From the NCBI GenBank assembly GCA_900548405.1, contig UNSJ01000028.1:1-27607 (forward strand): a stretch of 27,607 nucleotides of DNA, given 5' to 3'. This DNA comes from Candidatus Gastranaerophilales bacterium. GTDB lineage: Bacteria > Cyanobacteriota > Vampirovibrionia > Gastranaerophilales > Gastranaerophilaceae. Made by a program: the position numbers and the translations under genes. The notes under the pieces were generated by a model that was given only the letters and a program-made list of their open reading frames with translations, ran no database searches and was not told the origin of the DNA. Positions 1 through 8,492 of this stretch are shown here, one piece after another (position 1 is the stretch's first letter; each line of letters begins with the position of its first letter).

Positions 1-49
1 TGTTAGAGCGCCCCCCCCCATGCAATACAAAATTAAAAAATCTTTTCAT
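1..49 (-). CDS. 5' end of a leftward gene with a poly-G leader (partial, runs off the left edge)
   Basis: Only the first 16 codons are visible. The ATG at 49 is preceded by AGGAG eight bases upstream and by a promoter at 83-111. The reading begins MKRFFNFVLH and then runs into nine G residues (minus strand of 11-19). After the tract the bases CGCTCTAACA parallel CACTCTAAAA after the G10 tract of the S74 surface gene at 5242-5251. In the frame homologous to that gene the tract would be followed by G-A-L-T, but with nine Gs the ATG frame reads R-S-N instead. I infer another prepilin-leader protein whose frame depends on tract length. The body of the protein lies outside the window, so its identity is unproven. 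Confidence 0.5.
   Translation of the reverse strand, partial: MKRFFNFVLHGGGRSN
11..19 (-). repeat. G9 homopolymer tract in a gene leader
   Basis: Nine consecutive C on the plus strand (G on the coding strand), ten codons after a Shine-Dalgarno-supported ATG. Its 3' flank matches that of the G10 tract at 5242-5251. Such tracts are prone to slippage in replication and also to sequencing error. Confidence 0.8.
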
Positions 50-82
50 TAAACTGCTCCTATATTTATTTTAACCTTATCT

Positions 83-111
83 ATTATAACATATTTTGAT
101 GGCTAATACAA
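83..111 (-). promoter_or_regulatory. Promoter of the left-edge leftward gene
   Basis: On the minus strand TTGTAT (106-111), a 17-bp spacer and TATAAT (83-88) form a good sigma-70-type promoter. It gives a leader of about 25-30 nt before AGGAG and the ATG at 49. It lies back to back with the MATE gene. Confidence 0.6.
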
Positions 112-183
112 TATCGGCTTACTGAAATATTTTTTTGTTTATAATAAACTATATAAAGAAATTTTTATAAAGGCAAAAATTCA

Positions 184-1551
184 ATGATAACAGATATGAC
201 GAAGGGAAACCCCTTAAAACACATTTTACTTTTCTCGGTTCCTTTGTTAATAGGAAACATATTTCAACAATTATATAATCTTGCTGATATAGTTATTGTC
301 GGAAGGACATTGGGTGTCGAAGCATTAGCCGCTGTCGGCGCTGTATCGCCTTTATTTTTTCTTATAATGTTTGTGGTCGTGGGTTTAACCAACGGTTTTG
401 CTGTTGTTACAGGTCAGAAATTCGGAGCTAAAGATTATGATGGCGTTAGACGCTCTGTTGTAGTTTCATTGATATTAGGAACTGTATTTACGTTATTATT
501 TACAATTGCTGCAGCTGTATTGATGAAGCCTTTGCTTTTATGGATGAATGTTCCTTCAGAAATTTTTCATAATGCATATTGGTACATGGCAATTGTAAAC
601 ATGGGATTAATCGTATGCTGCTATTACAACCTGCTTGCAAGCATTATACGTGCATTAGGCGATAGCAAAACTCCGCTTTATTTTTTAATATTTGCTTCTA
701 TTTTGAATATATTTCTTGCACTTTTATTTATTTTGAAATTCCACATGGGTGTTCCGGGTTCTGCAATCGCAGTTGTGCTTTCTCAGGCTGTTTCTGCGGT
801 AATGTGTGTATGGTATGTAAAAAAGAAATTTCCTATTCTTCATTTAAAAAAGACTGATTGGATTTTTAAAAAGGAAAGCAGAAAAGAAGACATTGATTTT
901 GCCGTTGAACATTTAAAGGTCGGAATTCCAATGGGGATTCAATTTTCCATATTAGGGCTTGGAATTTTGATTATTCAAAGTGTATGTAATACTTTCGGCC
1001 CTAACATTATAGCTGCATTTACGGCAGCATTAAGAATAGAACAAATTGCAACTTTGCCTATGATTTCTTTTGGTATTGCTCTGGCTGCTTATGTTGCACA
1101 AAACTACGGAGCAAAAAACTTTTCCAGAATAAGAGAAGGGGTATCAAAAACCTCTTTGATAAACATTGGTTTAAGCTTGTTTATGGCATTCATTATGCAC
1201 ATGTGGGGAAGTGATATTGTCAGAATATTTATAGGCGATGCAAACGATGAGATTATTAAAATTGCAAGAAGTTATCTTTTAATAAGTACAATGTTTTATT
1301 TCTTCTTAGGGCAAATCTTTATTTTCAGAAATGCCCTTCAGGGAATGGGACAGACACTTATACCGCTTACTGCATCTACCGCAGAACTTCTAGTACGTTC
1401 TTATGCGGCAGTTTATCTTGCAGTTAAATACAGTTATTTCGGAATATTTTATGCAGGTCCTATTGCTTGGGTAACTGCATCACTAGTTGTAGCAGCAGGT
1501 TATTTTTTACGTATCAAAAAAATAATGAAACGTGCATACGGGAAAATATAA
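184..1551 (+). CDS. MATE family multidrug/cation antiporter
   Basis: The 455-residue protein has the usual MATE length and about 12 hydrophobic segments. The N-terminus (GNPLKHILLFSVPLLIGN, then QQLYNLADIVIVGRTLG) is the typical first helix region of the NorM/DinF-type superfamily, which exports organic cations or drugs in exchange for Na+ or H+ across the inner membrane. A second half-repeat starts near residue 240 (VGIPMGIQFSILGLGILIIQ), consistent with the two six-helix bundles of the fold. The ATG at 184 has AAAGG about ten bases upstream, and TATAAT lies at 140-145. A second ATG four codons in is possible. It stands alone between the divergent left-edge gene and enolase. The family is clear; the substrate cannot be told. 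Confidence 0.93.
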   Translation: MITDMTKGNPLKHILLFSVPLLIGNIFQQLYNLADIVIVGRTLGVEALAAVGAVSPLFFLIMFVVVGLTNGFAVVTGQKFGAKDYDGVRRSVVVSLILGTVFTLLFTIAAAVLMKPLLLWMNVPSEIFHNAYWYMAIVNMGLIVCCYYNLLASIIRALGDSKTPLYFLIFASILNIFLALLFILKFHMGVPGSAIAVVLSQAVSAVMCVWYVKKKFPILHLKKTDWIFKKESRKEDIDFAVEHLKVGIPMGIQFSILGLGILIIQSVCNTFGPNIIAAFTAALRIEQIATLPMISFGIALAAYVAQNYGAKNFSRIREGVSKTSLINIGLSLFMAFIMHMWGSDIVRIFIGDANDEIIKIARSYLLISTMFYFFLGQIFIFRNALQGMGQTLIPLTASTAELLVRSYAAVYLAVKYSYFGIFYAGPIAWVTASLVVAAGYFLRIKKIMKRAYGKI

Positions 1552-1623
1552 ATATTGCCTGCATATTTACTTGCAAGTGAATTATTTCTGTGTAAAAATC
1601 CTAGATAACGATTGGTCTTTTAA

Positions 1624-2925
<1,302 letters not shown>

Positions 2926-2946
2926 AATTTAAAAAAATATATGATT

Positions 2947-2973
2947 AAAGCAGTGACTGTTCACTGCTTTTTT
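2947..2973 (+). terminator. Rho-independent terminator of eno
   Basis: AAAGCAGTGA (2947-2956), loop CTGT and TCACTGCTTT (2961-2970) form a perfect 10-bp stem followed by a T run to 2973. Confidence 0.9.
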
Positions 2974-2998
2974 CATGGATTAAATGACAAACAGGGCT

Positions 2999-3070
2999 GT
3001 GCCAAGCAGGCACAAATGCTGAAAAACTTTTTAAAGCTTTATCCACATAGGAAGGCGGACTTCGTCCGCA
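2999..3070. other. Hairpins between the convergent genes eno and the S74 surface gene
   Basis: GTGCC/GGCAC (2999-3003 with 3009-3013) and GCGGAC/GTCCGC (3055-3060 with 3064-3069, loop TTC) are two perfect short inverted repeats. With the terminator stem at 3077-3096 they give a run of compact GC-rich hairpins in an otherwise AT-rich gap. No ORF is convincing between 2974 and 3158. Role unknown. Confidence 0.5.
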
Positions 3071-3072
3071 GG

Positions 3073-3096
3073 AAAACTCCCGCTTAATAGCGGGAG
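3073..3096 (-). terminator. Terminator of the S74 surface gene
   Basis: Read on the minus strand, CTCCCGC, loop TATTAA and GCGGGAG form a 7-bp GC-rich stem followed by TTTT (3076-3073). It lies about 60 bases beyond the stop codon of the leftward gene. Confidence 0.6.
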
Positions 3097-3158
3097 AAGG
3101 AATGAAAGTATAAGCTTTCAGCTTTTATGCATCAGCTTATTCTGTTCGTATGAAAAAA

Positions 3159-5279
3159 TTATTTTAATTTGGCTTCTATTTTATCAAGACGCGCTTTTAA
3201 CTCTGCGTTTTCTTTTTCCAATGCAGTTACTCTTGCATCAAGTTCTTTGATTGCATTGATTACAGCATAGAACATGTCTTCCAATCTGATTGTTAAAAAG
3301 CCGTTTTTACCTTTTTTAACAGCATCAGGGAAGATTTTTTGCAGGTCTTGCGCTATTACACCTACGTGAGGAGTTTTTGTTTTATCTTTTTTAAATGTAT
3401 AGTTAAATACTTTTAACTGACGTATTTTATCTAGTCCTGAGGTGTTTTCGCCGCTAATATATTTTAATCGTTTATCGGAAGACCCTGAAGACCAGCCCCA
3501 AGAACTTACGTTGAAGCTTCCTTCCTCTGCATTTTTGTAATATCCATGACCAGATTCACCGTAATATCTCATTAATGATCCGCTATCTCTGCTAACGTTA
3601 AAATATTCCATCTGGTCATCGTCATGCCCGTAAAAAGCAAGTATATCTCTTTCGCCTTTAGACCACAATGTACTGAAAACAAAACCTTTAACAAGTAAGT
3701 TTCCATTTACAACAACTGTACTGTCAATATGGGATTTACCATCTCTATATACACGTTTTTTTGAATCATTATGAACTTCTAATACTGCAACTCCATCATT
3801 AAATTTAGGTTTGCCTCCTATGAATACCCGTTCAACATCATCTTTTGCCCAATCAGAACTTGATGAAGGTCCTGAATTTGCACCTATACAAGTCTTATTA
3901 CTTCCTGTCACACCTGAACAAGCATAAGCCCCTAAGGCTGTATTATTAGAACCTGTTGCATTATTGTTCATGGATAAAGTTCCCACAGCAGTATTAGATG
4001 CGCCGCTGCTTAAACTCATCTGGCTTCTGTATCCTATGGCAATGTTGTTAAATCCTGAACTTGCAGAACCTGCATTTGCCTCACAACCAATTGCTACTGC
4101 ACTTCCGCTTGCGCTTGAATCTTTCCCGATTGCTACTGATGCAGTTGTTGAATTATAAGGTTGTGCATGAGTTTTTGCATTCTCTCCTATTGCTATCGAT
4201 GAACCGTCTGAAGATTCTGAATCAACACCGATAGATATTGATTTATTAGTAGGAGCTTTCGCTGTGTGCCCGATTGCTATACCCTCATTACCGGTAGTAG
4301 CTGCAGAACGACCGATTGCAATACCGTATTCCCCGCCGGAATCTAAGACAGGATTAAGTACGTCACCTTCTCCAACTTTTGCACTGCCTATTGCAATTGA
4401 CCATTGAGGGATTGCATTTGCGCCTCCCAAAGCCAGTGAACCATTACCGATTGCTGCAGAATAAGGTCCTAAAGCAGTTTGAAATGATGCACCGTTAACA
4501 GGATCTTCACCTTTTATACCTGCAACTGCCCAGGGACCGATTGCCATTGACCAGCGATTTCTTGCCTGAGTTGCATAATTTTCATTTATATAACCTGATA
4601 CATCGTGAGTTTGTCCCAAAGCTATTGAAGCAAAACCTGTTGCCTGAGCGTATTCTCCAACAGCAATAGAAAGATATCCTGATGCATTTGAATTCGCACC
4701 TATTGCTGTACTGTAATCACTGGCAGCTTTTGCATTTGAACCTACTGCAGTAGAATATTTTTTAGTTGACTCTGCACTGTTTCCTATTGCTATACTGTTT
4801 GAGCCGTCGGGTTTTGTATCTGTACCAACATTTACAGTATTTGTTCCTATTGCACTGCCGTTACTTACTGAACCCAATAAAATACTATCGTTGTTTAAGC
4901 TCAACAATCCTTTGTTTGCGCCGTCAACCTTAAAAGATATATGGTCTTTATGCGCTCGACTAAATGAATTAATAATTAATTTTACAGGTTCATCTGTATC
5001 CTCGTAATCGTTTTGACCAATCATGGCGGTTTGAGCCGGACCCATACCATAATAGGCATCAGAAAGATTAGCTTCCGAATATCTCCAAGGACTTGATTGG
5101 TCTACCTTACTTCTGGTTGTTACCACAGGCGCCATCGCAGCCAAAACTATGCTCAAGATGAGCATCACTACCATCATCTCTGCTAATGTAAAGCCTTTAT
5201 GCTTACCATTTAAAAACGGCTCAAGGAGTGCTTTTAGAGTGCCCCCCCCCCGCAAGAGTAGCCGCTTAACCCGCCACAT
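3159..5279 (-). CDS. Prepilin-anchored YadA-head-like surface protein with C-terminal S74 chaperone domain
   Basis: The observed open frame gives 706 residues from an ATG at 5279 that has no Shine-Dalgarno. A type-IV-prepilin cleavage/helix segment, G29|FTLAEMMVVMLILSIVLAAM, is near the N-terminus. Residues about 130-500 carry many degenerate 14-residue-like repeats of the form S-IAIG-A-A (SIAIGNSAES, STAIGANSNA, SIAVGEYAQA, SIALG), as in trimeric-adhesin YadA heads. The C-terminus from Ser601 (SDKRLK) is a peptidase S74 intramolecular chaperone as in phage endosialidases; Ser601 and Lys606 match the known Ser-Lys spacing for autocleavage. A coiled coil ends the protein (about 680-706). I infer a trimeric surface fibre held by a pilin-like helix. 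A better start, ATG 5338, is separated from the body by a G10 tract and is out of frame at this length. Confidence 0.85.
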   Translation of the reverse strand: MWRVKRLLLRGGGTLKALLEPFLNGKHKGFTLAEMMVVMLILSIVLAAMAPVVTTRSKVDQSSPWRYSEANLSDAYYGMGPAQTAMIGQNDYEDTDEPVKLIINSFSRAHKDHISFKVDGANKGLLSLNNDSILLGSVSNGSAIGTNTVNVGTDTKPDGSNSIAIGNSAESTKKYSTAVGSNAKAASDYSTAIGANSNASGYLSIAVGEYAQATGFASIALGQTHDVSGYINENYATQARNRWSMAIGPWAVAGIKGEDPVNGASFQTALGPYSAAIGNGSLALGGANAIPQWSIAIGSAKVGEGDVLNPVLDSGGEYGIAIGRSAATTGNEGIAIGHTAKAPTNKSISIGVDSESSDGSSIAIGENAKTHAQPYNSTTASVAIGKDSSASGSAVAIGCEANAGSASSGFNNIAIGYRSQMSLSSGASNTAVGTLSMNNNATGSNNTALGAYACSGVTGSNKTCIGANSGPSSSSDWAKDDVERVFIGGKPKFNDGVAVLEVHNDSKKRVYRDGKSHIDSTVVVNGNLLVKGFVFSTLWSKGERDILAFYGHDDDQMEYFNVSRDSGSLMRYYGESGHGYYKNAEEGSFNVSSWGWSSGSSDKRLKYISGENTSGLDKIRQLKVFNYTFKKDKTKTPHVGVIAQDLQKIFPDAVKKGKNGFLTIRLEDMFYAVINAIKELDARVTALEKENAELKARLDKIEAKLK

Positions 5280-5338
5280 TGGAGCTCTGTCATACTTTCT
5301 CCAACTAACGAAGCTGCTATTTTACTGATTTTGTCCAT
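5234..5338 (-). CDS. Well-supported start and leader of the S74 gene, out of frame in this sequence
   Basis: ATG 5338 has AAGGAG seven bases upstream and a promoter at 5371-5398, unlike the ATG at 5279. It reads MDKISKIAASLVGESMTELQ and on into the G tract. With the ten Gs present it meets TAA at 5236-5234, giving 34 residues. With 8 or 11 Gs it would read G-T-L-K-A-L-L-E-P-F and run into the prepilin helix and the body of the surface protein. With nine Gs it would hit TGA soon after. I infer this is the true start of the gene and that tract length sets on or off. An assembly error of one G would equally restore the frame. Confidence 0.7.
   Translation of the reverse strand: MDKISKIAASLVGESMTELQCGGLSGYSCGGGAL
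5242..5251 (-). repeat. G10 homopolymer tract in the coding leader
   Basis: Ten consecutive C on the plus strand lie between the Shine-Dalgarno-supported ATG (5338) and the prepilin cleavage site of the S74 protein. The gene is in frame with that ATG only when the tract is 2 modulo 3 in length (8 or 11). Confidence 0.9.
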
Positions 5339-5370
5339 ACTTTCACTCCTTGTTTGTGATTTCCATTATT

Positions 5371-5398
5371 ATTATAAACGATTTTTGAATTTTTACAA
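5371..5398 (-). promoter_or_regulatory. Promoter of the S74 surface gene
   Basis: On the minus strand TTGTAA (5393-5398), a 16-bp spacer and a perfect TATAAT (5371-5376) predict a start near 5364. The leader is about 26 nt, just long enough to hold AAGGAG before ATG 5338, which supports that ATG as the intended start. Confidence 0.65.
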
Positions 5399-5421
5399 GT
5401 GAAGTTTTACTTTACAACAAT

Positions 5422-5447
5422 AAAAAAGACCTGTTAAATAACAGGTC
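5422..5447 (-). terminator. Terminator of the EF-hand gene
   Basis: On the minus strand GACCTGTT, loop ATTT and AACAGGTC form a perfect 8-bp stem followed by six T (5427-5422). It separates the EF-hand gene from the S74 gene, so the two are not one operon. Confidence 0.85.
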
Positions 5448-5497
5448 AATCCTTTCCGTATCACGTTACTAAGTGTCTTGTGTGTAAACTTTCAATA

Positions 5498-6046
5498 CTA
5501 TGATGATGAGCTTGATTTATATTTGTAGCTCAAAATACTATAAGTATCACTTGTATCAGATGAATCACTGCCATAGAAAGTTGACATATTGCTTGCAGAT
5601 TTCATCCTGAATTCATCCATTTTTTCCTGCTTAGCAGAGTCTACGGTAAACGCTGAGATTTCGGCATCAGTAATTTTTCCGTCGCCGTTAGAATCAATTT
5701 CATCAAAGTGTTCCAATATTTCTGTCATTTTGCTGTCTGAAATTCCTGATGCACCTGATGCATACAATTGTGTCAATTCAGCTTTTGTTAAACCCGTTTT
5801 AGATAATGTATTTGTCATATTAGTCATTTCTTCAGCACTTATAACACCATCATTGTCTTTATCAAGATTTGAAAAGTTTGTTTGAAGGTATGATGCAAAT
5901 GACTGGTTGATTGTAGTTGCTAACTTTGAATTTGTTCTTGCATTAGCCAAATTTTCAAGTGTTAAACCGTCCTCATACTGTGCTGCAATATATGAATATG
6001 TATTAGAAATTCCTGAGTAAATTCCTGAAAGTAAACTGCTTGCCAT
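5498..6046 (-). CDS. EF-hand calcium-binding protein
   Basis: The 182-residue protein has two canonical 12-residue EF-hand loops: residues 62-73 (DKDNDGVISAEE) and 118-129 (DSNGDGKITDAE). Each has acidic residues at positions 1, 3, 5 and 12 and Gly at 6, so both should bind Ca2+. The spacing of about 56 residues makes it an EF-hand pair joined by a helical linker. The N-terminus (MASSLLSGIYSGISNTYSYI) is not a classic signal peptide, and the C-terminus is Ser/Tyr-rich, ending in five serines. AAGGAG lies eight bases before the ATG. It sits just upstream of the pilin-anchored surface protein in the same direction, but with its own terminator. Function is unknown; calcium sensing or buffering is the family-level inference. 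Confidence 0.85.
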   Translation of the reverse strand: MASSLLSGIYSGISNTYSYIAAQYEDGLTLENLANARTNSKLATTINQSFASYLQTNFSNLDKDNDGVISAEEMTNMTNTLSKTGLTKAELTQLYASGASGISDSKMTEILEHFDEIDSNGDGKITDAEISAFTVDSAKQEKMDEFRMKSASNMSTFYGSDSSDTSDTYSILSYKYKSSSSS

Positions 6047-6237
6047 GGGTAAAGCTCCTTTCTTATTGAGTTATACCTGCTACATCAGTATCATGTTAAT
6101 GTTTTTTCTGCAAAAGTCAACTATACAAAAGTATGAGATTGTAAAAATATGTAACGATAATTGAAAAATATCTAAAGTTTTTCATTCCCCCTGCCGATAG
6201 AGTAAATGTTGATAGATTTATAAGGAGTGTGTTACTT

Positions 6238-6459
6238 ATGGATGAAAAAAAAGTTATGGATATGGAAGATTTAATGATTGATTACGGTGAAATGACAAGT
6301 TTTGACTTTGAATCACTTGATTATAAACAAGTAAAAGATTTGCAAAGAATTACTGAAAGTGAATATTCCAATCAGCCTTATGCGTTCAAATACGGAAACT
6401 TTGATTTGGTTGATATGATTCACGCTTTCATTACACAAAATCAAAAAAACAATGCATAG
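6238..6459 (+). CDS. Small acidic protein of unknown function
   Basis: I place the start at ATG 6238, ten bases after AAGGAG (6222-6227). The GTG at 6229 would lie almost on the Shine-Dalgarno. The 73-residue product begins MDEKKVMDMEDLMIDYGEM, is strongly acidic in its first half and has no membrane segment or Cys pair. I do not recognise a family. It is followed after 24 bases by a second small acidic protein behind a near-identical ribosome site (TAAGGAGTGT), and both end before one terminator, so they form a two-gene operon. Confidence 0.65.
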   Translation: MDEKKVMDMEDLMIDYGEMTSFDFESLDYKQVKDLQRITESEYSNQPYAFKYGNFDLVDMIHAFITQNQKNNA

Positions 6460-6483
6460 TATCTTATAAACTAAGGAGTGTAA

Positions 6484-6696
6484 GTGCAAATGAAAGACAA
6501 AGATTTGTTTGAAAACAACTGTTTTCCAATCAGTTGGTGTGAAGACGAGCCAAAAATTTACGAACGTCAAAATAAAGATTTGACAACACTTTTGGCAGAG
6601 CTTGAAGATATTAAAAACAGAATAGATGATATAACTGCAAGAGAATGGCATCTTGCAAAACTTATGAAATTTCATAAGGCAGGTTTTACTGAATAA
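6484..6696 (+). CDS. Small protein of unknown function, second gene of a two-gene operon
   Basis: The 70-residue product (68 if the ATG at 6490 is used) starts five bases after AAGGAG if GTG 6484 is right, or eleven bases after it from ATG 6490; the sequence does not decide. The middle contains FPISWCEDEPKIYERQ. The C-terminal half (residues 30-60, LTTLLAELEDIKNRIDDITA) looks like an amphipathic coiled coil, which could allow it to pair with itself or with the upstream small protein. No known family recognised. A strong terminator follows. Confidence 0.65.
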   Translation: MQMKDKDLFENNCFPISWCEDEPKIYERQNKDLTTLLAELEDIKNRIDDITAREWHLAKLMKFHKAGFTE

Positions 6697-6756
6697 ACTC
6701 TGCTGTTAAGAACAGCTGCCGAGATTTGGGATAGTAAAAATTTAAACAATACATAT

Positions 6757-6785
6757 TCGCTGAACAAGTTCAGCGATTTTTTTTT
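6757..6785 (+). terminator. Terminator of the small acidic protein operon
   Basis: TCGCTGAAC and GTTCAGCGA (6757-6765 with 6768-6776) form a perfect 9-bp stem with a very tight loop, followed by nine T to 6785. Confidence 0.88.
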
Positions 6786-6788
6786 GCA

Positions 6789-8051
6789 CTATAAGTCAAA
6801 TACTTCTTCATCGAGCAGAATATCATGACCCATATTGTGCATCAAATCCAGATATGCTGTATAAAACACCTGCATGGCACTTATGTATTCATTCAAAATT
6901 TCCTGATGAGAATTTTCAATAATGAAAAGATTTAACAGTGATGTTTGTCCGCTTTCATATCGTTTTTCCGACATTTTTAAAATAGTATCGGAGTCTTTCA
7001 AAATATCTTTATAGTAATTCATGTTTTCTTTTGCGTATTTAAACTGGTTATAATCCTCTTTTAATGCAAATTTAAGTTTATTTTCAAAAGATAATTTATC
7101 AATTTTGGTTCTTTCGTAAACTATTTTTGCGCGGTTTACTTCCGGTCTGTAAGTGTACAACACAGGAACGTCAAGAAAGCCGCCGATATATGCACCGTTG
7201 GCTTTACCGTCATTTGAATATGCATATCCGCCGGCAACGGTTATATCAGGAATTACTTTATGCCTAGCAACAGAAAGTTCTTTTTGGGACTTTTCAATGT
7301 TATCTTCCGCAATTCTTATCGAATAACTGAATTTCATCGCAACATCTTCAATAACTTTATATTCAGGCAGGTCAATATCCAAAAGGGTTATGTGCTCCTG
7401 AAAAAGTGAATCTTCACGCGCATCATACATTACCGATGTATCTTTCAGGTTCAAAGTATCATTGAAATGAAACTGCGCATATAGAAGATTTGCTTTTGCT
7501 TTGTTCAATAATATTATTTGTTTTTTATATTTTATATCGGACTGTAATTTTTCTATTTCGTAATTTTGCGAATTCTTTGGCTTTAATTCCGCAAGAAGCT
7601 TCATATTTTTATAAAGTTCTTCTCTTTGCTGCAATATAGCCACAACAGACTTCATATAAACAACATCAAAGTAAGCGCTCATTACCTTAATTTTAAGATT
7701 TAATTCTTCTTGTCTAACCTGACTTTCGACTAAGCGCATATTGGCAATTGCAGCTTTTTTCCTTACACCTCTTTTGGCAATTTCAATAGGAAGCGCAAGT
7801 CCCACCTGACTGGAATTTGCCTTACCGATAGAACCTGTTAAAAGGTTTGATTGAACCTGCGGGTTTTTAAACGCGCCTGCCATTTTGACTTCCTGCTTCA
7901 TAATATCAATCTCTTTGCGTTTTGCCTGCAAAGCAAGATTGTTTTTCATGGCCAATGACACTGCATCATTTGCAGATATTTTCACAATTTCCGAATATGA
8001 GGGTAATATAGTTAAAGTTAAGGTAAATAAAAGGATTATTATCTTCTTCAT
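6789..8051 (-). CDS. TolC-family outer membrane efflux protein
   Basis: The 420-residue precursor begins with a signal peptide, MKKIIILLFTLTLTILPSYS. It continues with the pattern of the outer-membrane factor family: 'SANDAVSLAMKNNLAL' at the start of the first long helix, long amphipathic helices rich in E/K/Q, and a second half from about residue 210 (EYKVIEDVAMKFSYSIRIAE) that repeats the plan. The family forms trimeric channel-tunnels that export drugs, metals or proteins across the outer membrane. No periplasmic adaptor or inner-membrane pump is in the window, so the partner lies elsewhere. It shows that the host is diderm. There is no clear Shine-Dalgarno; TATGAT ends eight bases before the ATG. 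Confidence 0.88.
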   Translation of the reverse strand: MKKIIILLFTLTLTILPSYSEIVKISANDAVSLAMKNNLALQAKRKEIDIMKQEVKMAGAFKNPQVQSNLLTGSIGKANSSQVGLALPIEIAKRGVRKKAAIANMRLVESQVRQEELNLKIKVMSAYFDVVYMKSVVAILQQREELYKNMKLLAELKPKNSQNYEIEKLQSDIKYKKQIILLNKAKANLLYAQFHFNDTLNLKDTSVMYDAREDSLFQEHITLLDIDLPEYKVIEDVAMKFSYSIRIAEDNIEKSQKELSVARHKVIPDITVAGGYAYSNDGKANGAYIGGFLDVPVLYTYRPEVNRAKIVYERTKIDKLSFENKLKFALKEDYNQFKYAKENMNYYKDILKDSDTILKMSEKRYESGQTSLLNLFIIENSHQEILNEYISAMQVFYTAYLDLMHNMGHDILLDEEVFDL

Positions 8052-8070
8052 ACTATTACATCATACTACA

Positions 8071-8100
8071 AAAATAAATAAGACGGGTAAATACCCGTCT
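8071..8100 (-). terminator. Terminator of the small Cys-rich gene
   Basis: AGACGGGTA and TACCCGTCT (8081-8089 with 8092-8100) form a perfect 9-bp stem. On the minus strand it is followed by a T-rich stretch (TATTTATTTTTG). It separates the 70-aa gene from the TolC gene downstream. Confidence 0.7.
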
Positions 8101-8138
8101 AAAAACAATATATGGTTGCATTATAAAAGGAGTTTGCA

Positions 8139-8351
8139 CTATACAGGATTTATCTGCGGCTTTCCTGCCACACCGATAAGAATGTCAATAACCTTAGGCA
8201 TCTGGCATTTAAAAGAATAACTTCCGTTTGCAAGTGAACATTTTTTACAATCACATTTAATAGAATAGCATTCCAACGCCTGCTCTGTCCAAGTCTGTGT
8301 AATAGAGCCTGAAATTTCGCCATTATTCTGCGGATAAAATACTTCCTCCAT
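8139..8351 (-). CDS. Small cysteine-rich protein, unknown function
   Basis: The 70-residue protein starts at an ATG with TAGGAG seven bases upstream. It has five Cys at about residues 28-49: ECYSIKCDCKKC, then FKCQMP about nine residues later. The C-x5-C-x-C-x2-C spacing followed by another Cys suggests a metal (Zn or Fe-S) site. No signal peptide is seen, which argues for a cytoplasmic location. I do not recognise the family. It has its own terminator and is divergent from the exported operon at 8493. Confidence 0.65.
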   Translation of the reverse strand: MEEVFYPQNNGEISGSITQTWTEQALECYSIKCDCKKCSLANGSYSFKCQMPKVIDILIGVAGKPQINPV

Positions 8352-8446
8352 AAAGCCGCTCCTAAAGATTACTAACCCTTATTTGTATTTTAATCGGAAA
8401 TTGTTTTGTTTTAATCCTCTGTTTGCTGTATTTATAAAAAACAACT

Positions 8447-8475
8447 TTGACTATCAGCTGAAATTATAATATTAT
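8447..8475 (+). promoter_or_regulatory. Promoter of the exported two-gene operon
   Basis: TTGACT (8447-8452), an exact 17-bp spacer and TATTAT (8470-8475), followed by AGGAG and the ATG at 8493. Confidence 0.65.
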
Positions 8476-8492
8476 GAAGTCAGGAGTTAAGA

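Noticed and set aside
3039..3047. Perfect TTATCCACA DnaA box
   Set aside because: A single isolated copy in a convergent intergenic region; chance or a titration site at most, with no cluster or AT-rich unwinding run around it.
3964..4158. 64-codon plus-strand ORF inside the S74 surface gene
   Set aside because: Shadow of the repetitive head region on the opposite strand.
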